From Shewanella decolorationis S12 (GTDB lineage Bacteria > Pseudomonadota > Gammaproteobacteria > Enterobacterales > Shewanellaceae), in assembly GCF_000485795.1 (NCBI RefSeq), contig NZ_AXZL01000055.1, positions 1 through 64,000 of the forward strand: 64,000 bases of DNA, given 5' to 3'. The position numbers and the translations under genes are program-made. Each line of letters starts with the position of its first letter. Positions within the stretch are counted from its first letter, which is position 1. Positions 53,775-62,263 of the stretch are shown here, one piece after another. The notes under the pieces are model-generated. The model saw only the letters and a program-made list of their open reading frames with translations. It ran no database searches and was not told the origin of the DNA.

Positions 53775-55120
53775 AGGTGCTCCGAACGGGTGCTTGTTGT
53801 AAGGTGAGCAGACGTCGCATTATTCTGTGTTGGCACGGCGGCCAATGCGTGTTCAGCCTGCGCCTGTTGCTGCTCTAATTGTTGCTTTTTATGCATTTGC
53901 GCTAAGTCTATCACGACTGTGGAAGATATTTTATCTTGGATCCCCTGCCGATTGGCATCCCAAAATATCTGCATAAAGCCCAGTAAGCCCGTCGTGAAGC
54001 CCGCAGCATAACCGCCATAACGGCCAAATGCCCCCCAAAGGCTGATTTTAGCGCCATCGAGTTGGATAACGCGGATGCCTAAGAGTTTCTTGCCTAAGGT
54101 CTGACCATCAAATTTGGCGGTAAACACAGTGAAGTAAAATGCGGCCCAGCCAAAACCTAAGCCCATATCGCTCATAAAGCCTTTGATCCACGCTAGCACA
54201 CTGCGAGTGTCACTCTCTTCTTCATCATCGGCTTCACTGTTAGGGCTTTCGGTTTGATGTGCTGGATTGAGATTGATGTCAGGAACTAAGGGAGCATTTT
54301 CCATTGCCGCTCGATTATCGGTTTGAGCGTTGGCTAATCCATCGGTTATTGACTCAGGTGCAGAAACAGCTTCATGCGTGCCATCGGGCGATTGGTTTGC
54401 GAGCGACTGATTTGGCTTTGAAGAAGGTGGTAATGTGCTTGAATCCTTGGTTGAATTTTTAGCTAAGCCCTTGGTTGAATCTAGGGTGACTTCGCCCCCT
54501 TTTACCTCGGGCCAGAGACTACCCGCCATAATTTCATCACGTAACAGTGCTTTATCGGTCTCGGATAACTCCGTGCTATCTAAAGTATCTAACACCATAT
54601 CGCGGCGCTCAACTGCCGACATCCCCTCAATGGGCACATTTTCGAGCGTCTGAGTTTCGAGCGTTTGCTGCAAAGCACGGATCTGTTCACGGGCACAATC
54701 GGTATTTTCACAGAGTCCAAGGGAGACAAGATCTGGAATCGCCTTAACAACAGCATTAATATCTTGAGGGGCAGAAACCTTTTCGCGGGAAGTTTTACTC
54801 GATTGATGGAAGTTCCACAAATTCCCCGCCGAGCTAAAGAGCATCAACCCCAGCATGGCGGCATAGAGGCCCCATTTGAGTAATCGACCAAACTGACGAC
54901 TGCGTTTCTCAATATAAATAATCCCCACCACCAGCAGAACAAACAGCCAATCCATTTGTTCGGCTAAAATAGTGATAAATAAACCATCGATTAACATCGC
55001 CAGCGCACGCTTAAATGGCGTCGCTAATGGGGTGTAAAGTACCGATTCGGCAATAGTGAATGCCTTAGGGGTGACCATAGTTCTTGGATCTTTGCCCAAG
55101 TCCGTTTGTTGTTGCTTCAT
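53771..55120 (-). CDS. RDD-family membrane protein with long internal soluble insert
   Basis: A 449-residue protein. Helices at about 38-70 and 80-98 begin the RDD fold; the rest of the domain comes after residue 315 (KFDGQTLGKKLLGIRVIQLDG, FGRYGGYAAGF). Between lies a 200-residue hydrophilic Ser/Thr/Pro/Asn-rich segment with a pair of Cys (CENTDC at about 137-142). A Gln-rich tail follows. RDD proteins include ion or small-molecule carriers; the insert is unusual. It is the first gene of the coupled pair with the ketosynthase. Confidence 0.75.
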   Translation of the reverse strand: MKQQQTDLGKDPRTMVTPKAFTIAESVLYTPLATPFKRALAMLIDGLFITILAEQMDWLFVLLVVGIIYIEKRSRQFGRLLKWGLYAAMLGLMLFSSAGNLWNFHQSSKTSREKVSAPQDINAVVKAIPDLVSLGLCENTDCAREQIRALQQTLETQTLENVPIEGMSAVERRDMVLDTLDSTELSETDKALLRDEIMAGSLWPEVKGGEVTLDSTKGLAKNSTKDSSTLPPSSKPNQSLANQSPDGTHEAVSAPESITDGLANAQTDNRAAMENAPLVPDINLNPAHQTESPNSEADDEEESDTRSVLAWIKGFMSDMGLGFGWAAFYFTVFTAKFDGQTLGKKLLGIRVIQLDGAKISLWGAFGRYGGYAAGFTTGLLGFMQIFWDANRQGIQDKISSTVVIDLAQMHKKQQLEQQQAQAEHALAAVPTQNNATSAHLTTSTRSEHL

Positions 55121-55366
55121 GTGGGTAGCAATCCGATTCCGATAGAAGTTTTATAAGTGACACATCAAGTGGTTATTCTTATTTACAGGTTATTTTTATT
55201 GATGTTAGCAAGAGGTTAACACAGTTAACGTCAGTGCCAATCCGGCTTTGCGAAATAACAGAATTACCTTTAATAACCAAATCGAATAAAGAAGAACAAA
55301 CAATCACTTCTAAATGCGCCACAGGTGATTATGATTCAGTAGTGCAAACATAGGAGCAAGCAATCC
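55121..55366 (+). promoter_or_regulatory. cysK upstream region
   Basis: About 245 bp with cysK control sequence on one side and the RDD gene promoter on the other. The A/T-rich stretch at about 55255-55300 is where a CysB site would be expected, but no exact match is claimed. A good ribosome-binding site (AGGAG) precedes cysK. Confidence 0.35.
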
Positions 55367-56335
55367 ATGAGCAAAATTTTCGAAGACAATTCATATACTA
55401 TTGGCAACACCCCGTTAGTGCGTTTAAACCGCGTAAGCCAAGGTAAAGTGCTGGCAAAGGTCGAAGCACGTAATCCAAGTTTCAGTGTCAAATGCCGTAT
55501 CGGTGCCAATATGATTTGGGATGCCGAGAAAAAAGGCCTGCTCACCAAAGATCACGAACTGATTGAGCCTACCTCAGGTAACACTGGGATTGCCTTAGCC
55601 TATGTGGCGGCCGCCCGTGGTTACAAGCTGACATTAACTATGCCAAACACCATGAGCCTAGAGCGTCGTAAACTGCTTAAAGCCTTAGGTGCAAACCTAG
55701 TGCTGACCGAAGGCGCAAAAGGCATGAAAGGTGCTATTGATAAAGCGGAAGAAATCCGTCAATCAGCGCCTGAAAAATACATTATGCTGCAGCAGTTTAA
55801 TAACCCTGCAAACCCTGAAATCCACGAAAAGACCACAGGTCCAGAGATCTGGAACGATACCGATGGTGCTGTGGATGTGTTTGTTGCGGGCGTGGGTACA
55901 GGTGGAACCATCACTGGCGTGAGCCGTTACCTGAAAAAAGTTGCTGGCAAAGCCATTACTTCTGTTGCGGTAGAACCCGCTGACTCGCCAGTTATCACCC
56001 AGACTCTGGCCGGATTACCTGTGCAACCGGGTCCACACAAAATTCAAGGTATTGGCGCAGGTTTTATCCCTGGCAACTTAGATCTTGAGTTAATCGATCG
56101 CGTAGAAACCGTCACCAACGATGAAGCCATCGACATGGCGCGCCGCTTAATGCAAGAAGAAGGCATTTTAGTCGGTATTTCTTCTGGTGCTGCTGTGGTT
56201 GCGGCGAACCGCATCGCGGCTCTGCCAGAGTTTGCGGATAAAAACATTGTGGTTATCCTACCTTCAGCTGCCGAGCGTTACTTATCGTCTGTACTGTTCC
56301 AAGGCCAGTTTGGAGACGAAGAGAACATTCAGTAA
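55367..56335 (+). CDS. cysK: Cysteine synthase A (O-acetylserine sulfhydrylase)
   Basis: A 322-residue PLP enzyme that makes cysteine from O-acetylserine and sulfide. The Schiff-base lysine is Lys42 in FSVKCRIG; the substrate loop is PTSGNTG at 68-74; the phosphate-binding GTGGTITG follows. The clear match is to CysK rather than CysM. Confidence 0.95.
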   Translation: MSKIFEDNSYTIGNTPLVRLNRVSQGKVLAKVEARNPSFSVKCRIGANMIWDAEKKGLLTKDHELIEPTSGNTGIALAYVAAARGYKLTLTMPNTMSLERRKLLKALGANLVLTEGAKGMKGAIDKAEEIRQSAPEKYIMLQQFNNPANPEIHEKTTGPEIWNDTDGAVDVFVAGVGTGGTITGVSRYLKKVAGKAITSVAVEPADSPVITQTLAGLPVQPGPHKIQGIGAGFIPGNLDLELIDRVETVTNDEAIDMARRLMQEEGILVGISSGAAVVAANRIAALPEFADKNIVVILPSAAERYLSSVLFQGQFGDEENIQ

Positions 56336-56353
56336 GCGGTCAAGTTTGCTGAC

Positions 56354-56382
56354 AAAAATACCCAGCACTGCTGGGTATTTTT
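56354..56382 (+). terminator. Intrinsic terminator of cysK
   Basis: AAAAATACCCAG pairs with CTGGGTATTTTT around a small loop. Confidence 0.9.
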
Positions 56383-56693
56383 ATAACTAACATCCTGTGT
56401 GCGTTAAGGTTTTTAGGGGATTGCCCCAGCGTTTTCGGTTACTTTTTCCTCCAGTGTAACACTTACTGCTATAGCCTGTTGAGGTTTCAGTTTTTTGTAG
56501 CAATTTGCTAAACCATGCACCATTGAGTCTCGAACACCTCCCAAATAACGAACCTCATTCACTAGATATCATTCACCAATGATATTGATCCATAGATTAA
56601 GTAGGACGCAGCTCATAGTTTTCCCGTGCCAAACTAGCTTTAACAATTCAGTGCGTTATAAATAGGCCTCCTCAATGTTAACGCCCGTTTTTT
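56383..56693. other. Gap upstream of the O-methyltransferase
   Basis: About 310 bp without a gene or a clear hairpin. It should hold the methyltransferase promoter. Confidence 0.4.
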
Positions 56694-57767
56694 ATGTCTT
56701 TTTACCACTCGCCGAAAGAATTAAGAGCCTTTGATGCTAAGTTTGAGGCGCAAAAGATCGCCTTTGCACCTATTAGCTTTCAGGTAGCCCATTGCCTACT
56801 GAAGTTTGAAGTATTAGCCACCATTGACCGAGCAGGCGAACAAGGGCTGAACATTGCTCAACTCGCGCAAACCAGTGTGTTAAACGAATACGCCCTTGGC
56901 GTGTTGCTCGATATGGGATTGAGCATGGGGCTGGTATGGCTCAATGGCGATGCCTATGTGCTCGATAAAACAGGCTATTTTTTACTGCACGATGATATGG
57001 CGGCCATTAACCTCAATTTTGTGCAGGACGTGTGTTATCAAGGTCTGTTTCAACTCGATAAAGCCTTAGTCGAGGGTAAACCAGCGGGTTTAGCGGTATT
57101 TGGTGATTGGCAAACGATTTACCCCGCCCTTAAGGATTTACCAGCTGATGCTAAGGACAGCTGGTTTACCTTCGATCACTATTATTCTGATCATGCTTTT
57201 CCACAGATTTTACCCTTAGTGTTTGCCCACTCTCCCAAGCACTTAGTCGATATTGGCGGAAATACAGGTAAATGGGCGCTAAGCTGCTGTGAGTTTAACC
57301 CTGAAGTAGAAGTCACTATAATGGACTTCCCTGGGCAATTAGCCGTTGCCAAAGACAATGCCGCCAAGCATGGATTTGCCGAGCGGATCCACAGCTTTGC
57401 CACCGATTTGCTCGATGAATCACGTCCCTTTGTCGAAGGCGCCGATACCTATTGGATGAGCCAGTTCCTCGATTGCTTCTCTAAAGAGCAAATCTTCAGC
57501 ATTCTGCAACGTACCGCTCAGGCGATGACACCAAACAGCCAGTTATTCATTGTCGAAACCTTCTGGGACAGGCAACCCTCCGCCGCCTCAGCCTATTGCG
57601 TCAATGCGACGAGCTTGTATTTTACTGCAATAGCCAATGGTAATAGCCGTATGTACCACTCTAAGGACTTGATAAAGTTACTACATCAAGCAGGTTTATA
57701 CGTCGATGAAGACACTGACAACCTTGGTCTTGGGCATACTTTGCTGCGTTGTAAACGCAAACCTTGA
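56694..57767 (+). CDS. SAM-dependent O-methyltransferase (AdoMet_MTase, winged-helix dimerisation type)
   Basis: A 357-residue enzyme of the hydroxyindole/aromatic O-methyltransferase type. The N-terminal 100 residues form the dimerisation helix-turn-helix; motif I is VDIGGNTGKWAL near residue 184. The product is unknown; relatives act on small aromatic or polyketide substrates. The ribosome-binding site is poor. The next gene downstream is a TDT-family transporter, with a hairpin between them. Confidence 0.8.
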   Translation: MSFYHSPKELRAFDAKFEAQKIAFAPISFQVAHCLLKFEVLATIDRAGEQGLNIAQLAQTSVLNEYALGVLLDMGLSMGLVWLNGDAYVLDKTGYFLLHDDMAAINLNFVQDVCYQGLFQLDKALVEGKPAGLAVFGDWQTIYPALKDLPADAKDSWFTFDHYYSDHAFPQILPLVFAHSPKHLVDIGGNTGKWALSCCEFNPEVEVTIMDFPGQLAVAKDNAAKHGFAERIHSFATDLLDESRPFVEGADTYWMSQFLDCFSKEQIFSILQRTAQAMTPNSQLFIVETFWDRQPSAASAYCVNATSLYFTAIANGNSRMYHSKDLIKLLHQAGLYVDEDTDNLGLGHTLLRCKRKP

Positions 57768-57830
57768 AAGTAATTAAATTTGAATCTACGAATAAAATTA
57801 ATCAATTTTATTTATCAACACCTCAGTCAT

Positions 57831-57873
57831 ACACTGACATTAACAAATAGATACATCGAATTAATGTCAGTGT
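57831..57873. promoter_or_regulatory. Perfect 13-bp inverted repeat before the TDT transporter
   Basis: ACACTGACATTAA at 57831-57843 is complementary to TTAATGTCAGTGT at 57861-57873. The arms are separated by 17 bases. The ribosome-binding site GAGAGG lies directly after the second arm, so it could be an operator or an RNA structure affecting translation. Confidence 0.65.
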
Positions 57874-57888
57874 TGAGAGGTAACGAAC

Positions 57889-58887
57889 ATGACTTCAAAA
57901 CGTAAACGTTGGACGGCACAGGCAGCAAAATTACCTAGCCCTATGGGCGGCCTCGCCCTTGCGATTGCAAGCTTAGGTTGGACCTGGGAGAGTGTGATGC
58001 CCTCACTCAATGGTTGGGGCCAATTGACGGGAGCCGTTATTGCTTCTGTCTTACTAATACTGCTTGCAGCAAAATTTATACTGCATCCCACAGTGCTGAA
58101 GAACGAACTCAGCCATCCCGTTGTCGGTAGCGTAATCCCGACATTCGCCATGGCGTTAATGGTGGTTTCAAACCTACTCGGCCATTATTTCCCCCATGCA
58201 GGCTTAATCCTTTGGCTAACCGCCATTGCTATCCATGTCATCTTTCTAGGCGCTTTTATCTACTTCCGCGCTATCGACTTCAAACTCGAGCATATGGTCC
58301 CTAGCTGGTTTGTACCACCTATTGGTATCATAGTCGCGGCAGTATCCTTCCCAAGTAATGGCGCGCCTTGGTTAGTGAACTTGATCCTAGCTTTCGGTAT
58401 GATCGCATATTTAGTCATGTTGCCATTGATGCTCTATCGATTAATCTTCTGTCAGGCCGTGCCCGATGCAGCTAAACCCACCATTGCCATCCTCGCTGCG
58501 CCAGCCAGCTTATCACTTGCAGGTTACCTAACCGTGTGCGAGCAGCCATCAATTGCCTTAGTCGCCGTATTGGCCAGTATTGCAGTATTGATGACAGCTG
58601 TGATTTATCTCGCTTTTTTCCATCTACTCAAATTGCCCTTTAGCCCAGGCTATGCTGCGTTCACCTTTCCCATGGTAATCGGCGCGACAGCACTGTTTAA
58701 AACCGCCCACTGGCTCGCGCAATTTAGTCAAATGAGCGACCTCACCCAATGGGTAAGGTTACTTGCAGACTTCGAACTTGGGGTTGCCACCTTGGTCGTT
58801 TGTTATGTCGTTATACGGTATTTAGCCCATTACATACCCAACCCAATTGATTATATTTTTACCAGCCACCATGTTGAGCTTAAATAA
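57889..58887 (+). CDS. TDT-family transporter (TehA/SLAC1-like)
   Basis: A 332-residue protein with ten helices. It matches the tellurite-resistance/dicarboxylate transporter (TDT) family, which includes TehA, Mae1 and SLAC1 anion channels (PSPMGGLALAIASLGWTWE at the front). The substrate could be sulfite, nitrate, malate or another anion; unknown. The ribosome-binding site GAGAGG is beside the inverted repeat above. Confidence 0.82.
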   Translation: MTSKRKRWTAQAAKLPSPMGGLALAIASLGWTWESVMPSLNGWGQLTGAVIASVLLILLAAKFILHPTVLKNELSHPVVGSVIPTFAMALMVVSNLLGHYFPHAGLILWLTAIAIHVIFLGAFIYFRAIDFKLEHMVPSWFVPPIGIIVAAVSFPSNGAPWLVNLILAFGMIAYLVMLPLMLYRLIFCQAVPDAAKPTIAILAAPASLSLAGYLTVCEQPSIALVAVLASIAVLMTAVIYLAFFHLLKLPFSPGYAAFTFPMVIGATALFKTAHWLAQFSQMSDLTQWVRLLADFELGVATLVVCYVVIRYLAHYIPNPIDYIFTSHHVELK

Positions 58888-58955
58888 TCAGTATAGATAA
58901 CCGTATAATAAAATAGATTAATTAATAAGCAAACCAATAATATAACATACAGAAT

Positions 58956-58985
58956 AAAAGGAGTGAATTTATATTCACTCCTTTT
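58956..58985 (+). terminator. Intrinsic terminator of the TDT transporter
   Basis: AAAAGGAGTGAAT at 58956-58968 pairs perfectly with ATTCACTCCTTTT at 58973-58985. Confidence 0.9.
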
Positions 58986-59507
58986 ATCTATTTAACATTC
59001 ATCAAAATAACGATACGGAGTATGTTAAAAATTCAACCAAAAATAGATATATACCTTTTTGATTAAACATCATGCTTAGCAAAAAAATAAACGATACACC
59101 AAACATTAAATTAAACTTAAGTTCAAAACCATCAAACCAAACAGTACAATAGACTATAAAATAATATTTTCATTAAGAAATAAATTTAAAATGTCACCAA
59201 AACCAAAATAGAAAACAAAAACAAACAAAATCAAAACGAAAAACAACAAATTTTAAACAAATTAAACCATTAAAAAACATTTTAATCATAGAAAACATAA
59301 TAAAAGATATCAAAAATGGGATGAAGCGCATGTTTGTTCTGTTTTAACAACAAAAATTAACATTTCGTTAAAACTTGACACTGTTGCACTTGTTATATTC
59401 TTGTGGTTATATCCTGAACCTAATTAAAAGGAACACTCTTTAATTTACAAAAGAATCCTTTTAATAAAATAAAAACGAAATAATAAATAAGAGTTAGGGA
59501 GAATAAC
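58986..59507 (+). promoter_or_regulatory. A-rich region and promoter of the TonB-dependent receptor gene
   Basis: About 520 bp without a gene. Positions 59150-59320 are very A-rich on the plus strand (repeated AAAACAAA runs). A perfect inverted repeat, GTTTTAAC (59341-59348) and GTTAAAAC (59367-59374), lies just upstream of TTGACA (59375-59380). A possible promoter is TTGCAC (59384-59389) with TATATC (59408-59413), 18 bp apart. Confidence 0.5.
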
Positions 59508-62126
59508 ATGCGTGCTAATTCAGTATTAGCTAAAGCGATTCGCTTTGCGTTAATTGGTGGTGCGACCACGGCAGCATTATCAACTTCTGTAGCCATCGCT
59601 GCTGAAGATGGTGCTAAAGTTGAACGTATCGAAGTAACAGGTTCACGTATTAAGCGTACCGATCTAGAAGGTTCTTCACCTGTCACTACAATTGATGCTT
59701 CACAAATTGAAAAGACCGGCGAATTAAGTATTACTGATGTTCTAAGAAGAAGTAACTTAAACTCATTCGGTTCTTTTTCTGAACGTTCAGGTAGCAGCGC
59801 TCAGTCTCAAGCCACGATTAACTTACGTGGTGCAGGTTCAGACCGTACATTAGTATTATTAAATGGCAAACGTATGCCTGGTTCACCCACTTTAGGTGGT
59901 ACTGCCGTCAACTTGAACACTATCCCTACTGCGGCGATTGAACGTGTTGAAGTGTTAACCGATGGCGCATCAGCGGTTTATGGTTCAGATGCGGTAGCAG
60001 GTGTAGTTAACATTATTTTGAAACAGGGTTATGAAGGCCTAGAAGTTTCAGCGACAGCAACACAACCGACACAGGACGGTGGTGAAGAATGGAAAGCCCA
60101 CATTGTGGGTGGTACTGTCGGTGAAAAAGGTAACGTGACCTTCTCATTTGAACACTTAAATCGTGAAATCATTTATCAACGTGACCGTTGGTTCTCTAGC
60201 TCAACCAACGTTTTAGCACCTAAGTTTGATGATACCACTGGTGTGTCTATCTATGCCCGTAACTTCTTAGATATGACGACTGGTGGTTTCCAACCACTTA
60301 CTGCGTGTAATAACCCGAAAATGGTTGGCGGCGGCCACATTTATGATGCAGGTAGTGGTGACTATGTTTGTGGTTATGACTATACCTCAGAAGCTGCTGA
60401 CCATGCTGCACGTTCATACACTGCAGGTTATGTGAATGGTGAATATGAACTGTCTGATGAAATTACCTTCAAAGGACAGGGCCTTTTCGCGCGCAATGAA
60501 ACCTTCGGTCGATATGCCCCGGCCGCAGGTTGGTTCAACGTTGCTCCAGGTCAAGTAGACGTTCAAAACTATGATGCCGCTGGCAACATGACTGGTGTAA
60601 ACAAAAACCAAAATGCGGGCCGTGTTTACTATCGTTTTACCGATGTAGGGACTCGCGATGCCAACACTATCGATTACAGCACTGATATTCAATTAGGATT
60701 AGTGGGTAGTCACGATAGCTTTGGTTGGGATGTGACTTACCACTATAACCTAGCTGAAAACAGCAACTATGGTACTGGTTATGTTCACAGACCGACTGTA
60801 GAAAAATATGTTAAAGACGGTATCTTTAATTTCGGTCCAGAAGGTAACTCTGCCTCTGTTATCGCCGACATGGCGCATCAAACACTCAAGCAAGACATCA
60901 TGGAATTCCAAAGTCTGAATGCTGGTGTGAACTTTGAGGCCATTGAACTACCAGCGGGTAACATTGGTTGGTATGTGGGTGCCGAAGCACTTCAATACAA
61001 ATACGAAGCGAACGTAGATGCGCAAACTGCTGCCGGTGATGTTATTGGTTCATCTGGTAATGGTTCATCAGGCGATCGTGATGTTTACGCTGTATTTGCG
61101 GAATCTATCATCCCTGTAACTGAAGATTTAGAGTTGAACTTAGCTTACCGCTACGACAAATACTCAGACTTTGGTTCAGCGACTACGCCTAAAGTTGCAT
61201 TAAGATACCAAGTTATTGATGGTGTTGTTTTCCGCGCTTCTTGGGGACAAGGTTTCCGTGCTCCGTCATTATCTGACTTACTCGCTGCAGATGCATTTAG
61301 TGCAGATACTGCGACTGACTACCACTACTGCGACGTACAAGGCACGCCTGTTGCTGAATGTAAGGCAAAACAGTATGACGTGACACGTAAAGCAAACAAA
61401 GAGCTTGATCCTGAAACATCAGACTTCTACAACTTAGGTTTAGTGTGGGATATCACTGATAACCTAAGCACTAAAGTTGAATACTATAACCTGAAGATTG
61501 ATGATGTAATCACTTTTGTGTCTTTAGACTCACTGTTAAAAGAAGAACAAAAAGTAGGTTATGGCAACTTAAGCCGTGGTGAAATTGTCCGTGCTGGTAA
61601 CACTGCAGATGGTAAATTACTGGCCGCAACTACACCAAAAGCAAACGGTAATGGTTTTGAAACCTCAGGTATTGACTTCAACATCACTTACTCAGGTTTT
61701 GAAACAGCAATCGGTGAGTTTGGCACCAGCTACGATTTAACTTACGTATTGAACTATGACGAAGAAGAGTACTTTGACGGTCCAGTAAACGATAAGATTG
61801 GTCGCAATGGCATGCCACAAATTCGTTTCACTTGGGCAATTGACTGGACTTACGGTGAACATTCAGCGTCGATTATTTCTCAATATATCGACAGTCAAGC
61901 AGAACGTACCGATCCTAAGACCTATCAACAAATCGGTCACTTAACGTCCCAAACAACGTTTGACTTAAGCTACGCTTATAACACGTCTTGGAATGGTAAA
62001 ATTGGCTTGGGTATCCGTAACTTAACTAACGAAGACCCAGTACTAAACTCTGATTTAGAATATGATTCATCACTGTACAACCTATACGGACGTACATACA
62101 CAATGACTTATACTCAAAAGTTCTAA
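59508..62126 (+). CDS. TonB-dependent outer-membrane receptor
   Basis: An 872-residue receptor. Signal peptide to about residue 31 (VAIAA-E); TonB box near 38-46 (VERIEVTGSRI); plug domain about 55-170 (INLRGAGSDRTLVLLNGKRM, GSDAVAGVVNI); 22-strand barrel to the C-terminal Phe (YTQKF). The type with the EVTGSRIKR signature is common in Shewanella and Xanthomonas for peptides, carbohydrates or siderophores. The ribosome-binding site AGGGAGA is good. The adjacent carrier is convergent. Confidence 0.9.
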   Translation: MRANSVLAKAIRFALIGGATTAALSTSVAIAAEDGAKVERIEVTGSRIKRTDLEGSSPVTTIDASQIEKTGELSITDVLRRSNLNSFGSFSERSGSSAQSQATINLRGAGSDRTLVLLNGKRMPGSPTLGGTAVNLNTIPTAAIERVEVLTDGASAVYGSDAVAGVVNIILKQGYEGLEVSATATQPTQDGGEEWKAHIVGGTVGEKGNVTFSFEHLNREIIYQRDRWFSSSTNVLAPKFDDTTGVSIYARNFLDMTTGGFQPLTACNNPKMVGGGHIYDAGSGDYVCGYDYTSEAADHAARSYTAGYVNGEYELSDEITFKGQGLFARNETFGRYAPAAGWFNVAPGQVDVQNYDAAGNMTGVNKNQNAGRVYYRFTDVGTRDANTIDYSTDIQLGLVGSHDSFGWDVTYHYNLAENSNYGTGYVHRPTVEKYVKDGIFNFGPEGNSASVIADMAHQTLKQDIMEFQSLNAGVNFEAIELPAGNIGWYVGAEALQYKYEANVDAQTAAGDVIGSSGNGSSGDRDVYAVFAESIIPVTEDLELNLAYRYDKYSDFGSATTPKVALRYQVIDGVVFRASWGQGFRAPSLSDLLAADAFSADTATDYHYCDVQGTPVAECKAKQYDVTRKANKELDPETSDFYNLGLVWDITDNLSTKVEYYNLKIDDVITFVSLDSLLKEEQKVGYGNLSRGEIVRAGNTADGKLLAATTPKANGNGFETSGIDFNITYSGFETAIGEFGTSYDLTYVLNYDEEEYFDGPVNDKIGRNGMPQIRFTWAIDWTYGEHSASIISQYIDSQAERTDPKTYQQIGHLTSQTTFDLSYAYNTSWNGKIGLGIRNLTNEDPVLNSDLEYDSSLYNLYGRTYTMTYTQKF

Positions 62127-62143
62127 TATAAATTAGTATCAAC

Positions 62144-62173
62144 AAAAACGGCATCTTCGGATGCCGTTTTTTT
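62144..62173 (+). terminator. Intrinsic terminator of the TonB receptor gene
   Basis: AAAAACGGCAT at 62144-62154 pairs with ATGCCGTTTTT from 62161, across CTTCGG. Confidence 0.9.
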
Positions 62174-62263
62174 ATCTCCTTTTTCACCGTTCGACTGAGT
62201 TAGCCCTTAGCCTATTTACCCGCTGTTTTAGGTTATCCCTAACGCTTAGCTAAATCCTCGCTC

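Noticed and set aside
59375..59399. TTGACA with TATATT as the receptor promoter
   Set aside because: A spacer of 13 bp is too short; TTGCAC with TATATC at 18 bp was preferred, with low confidence.
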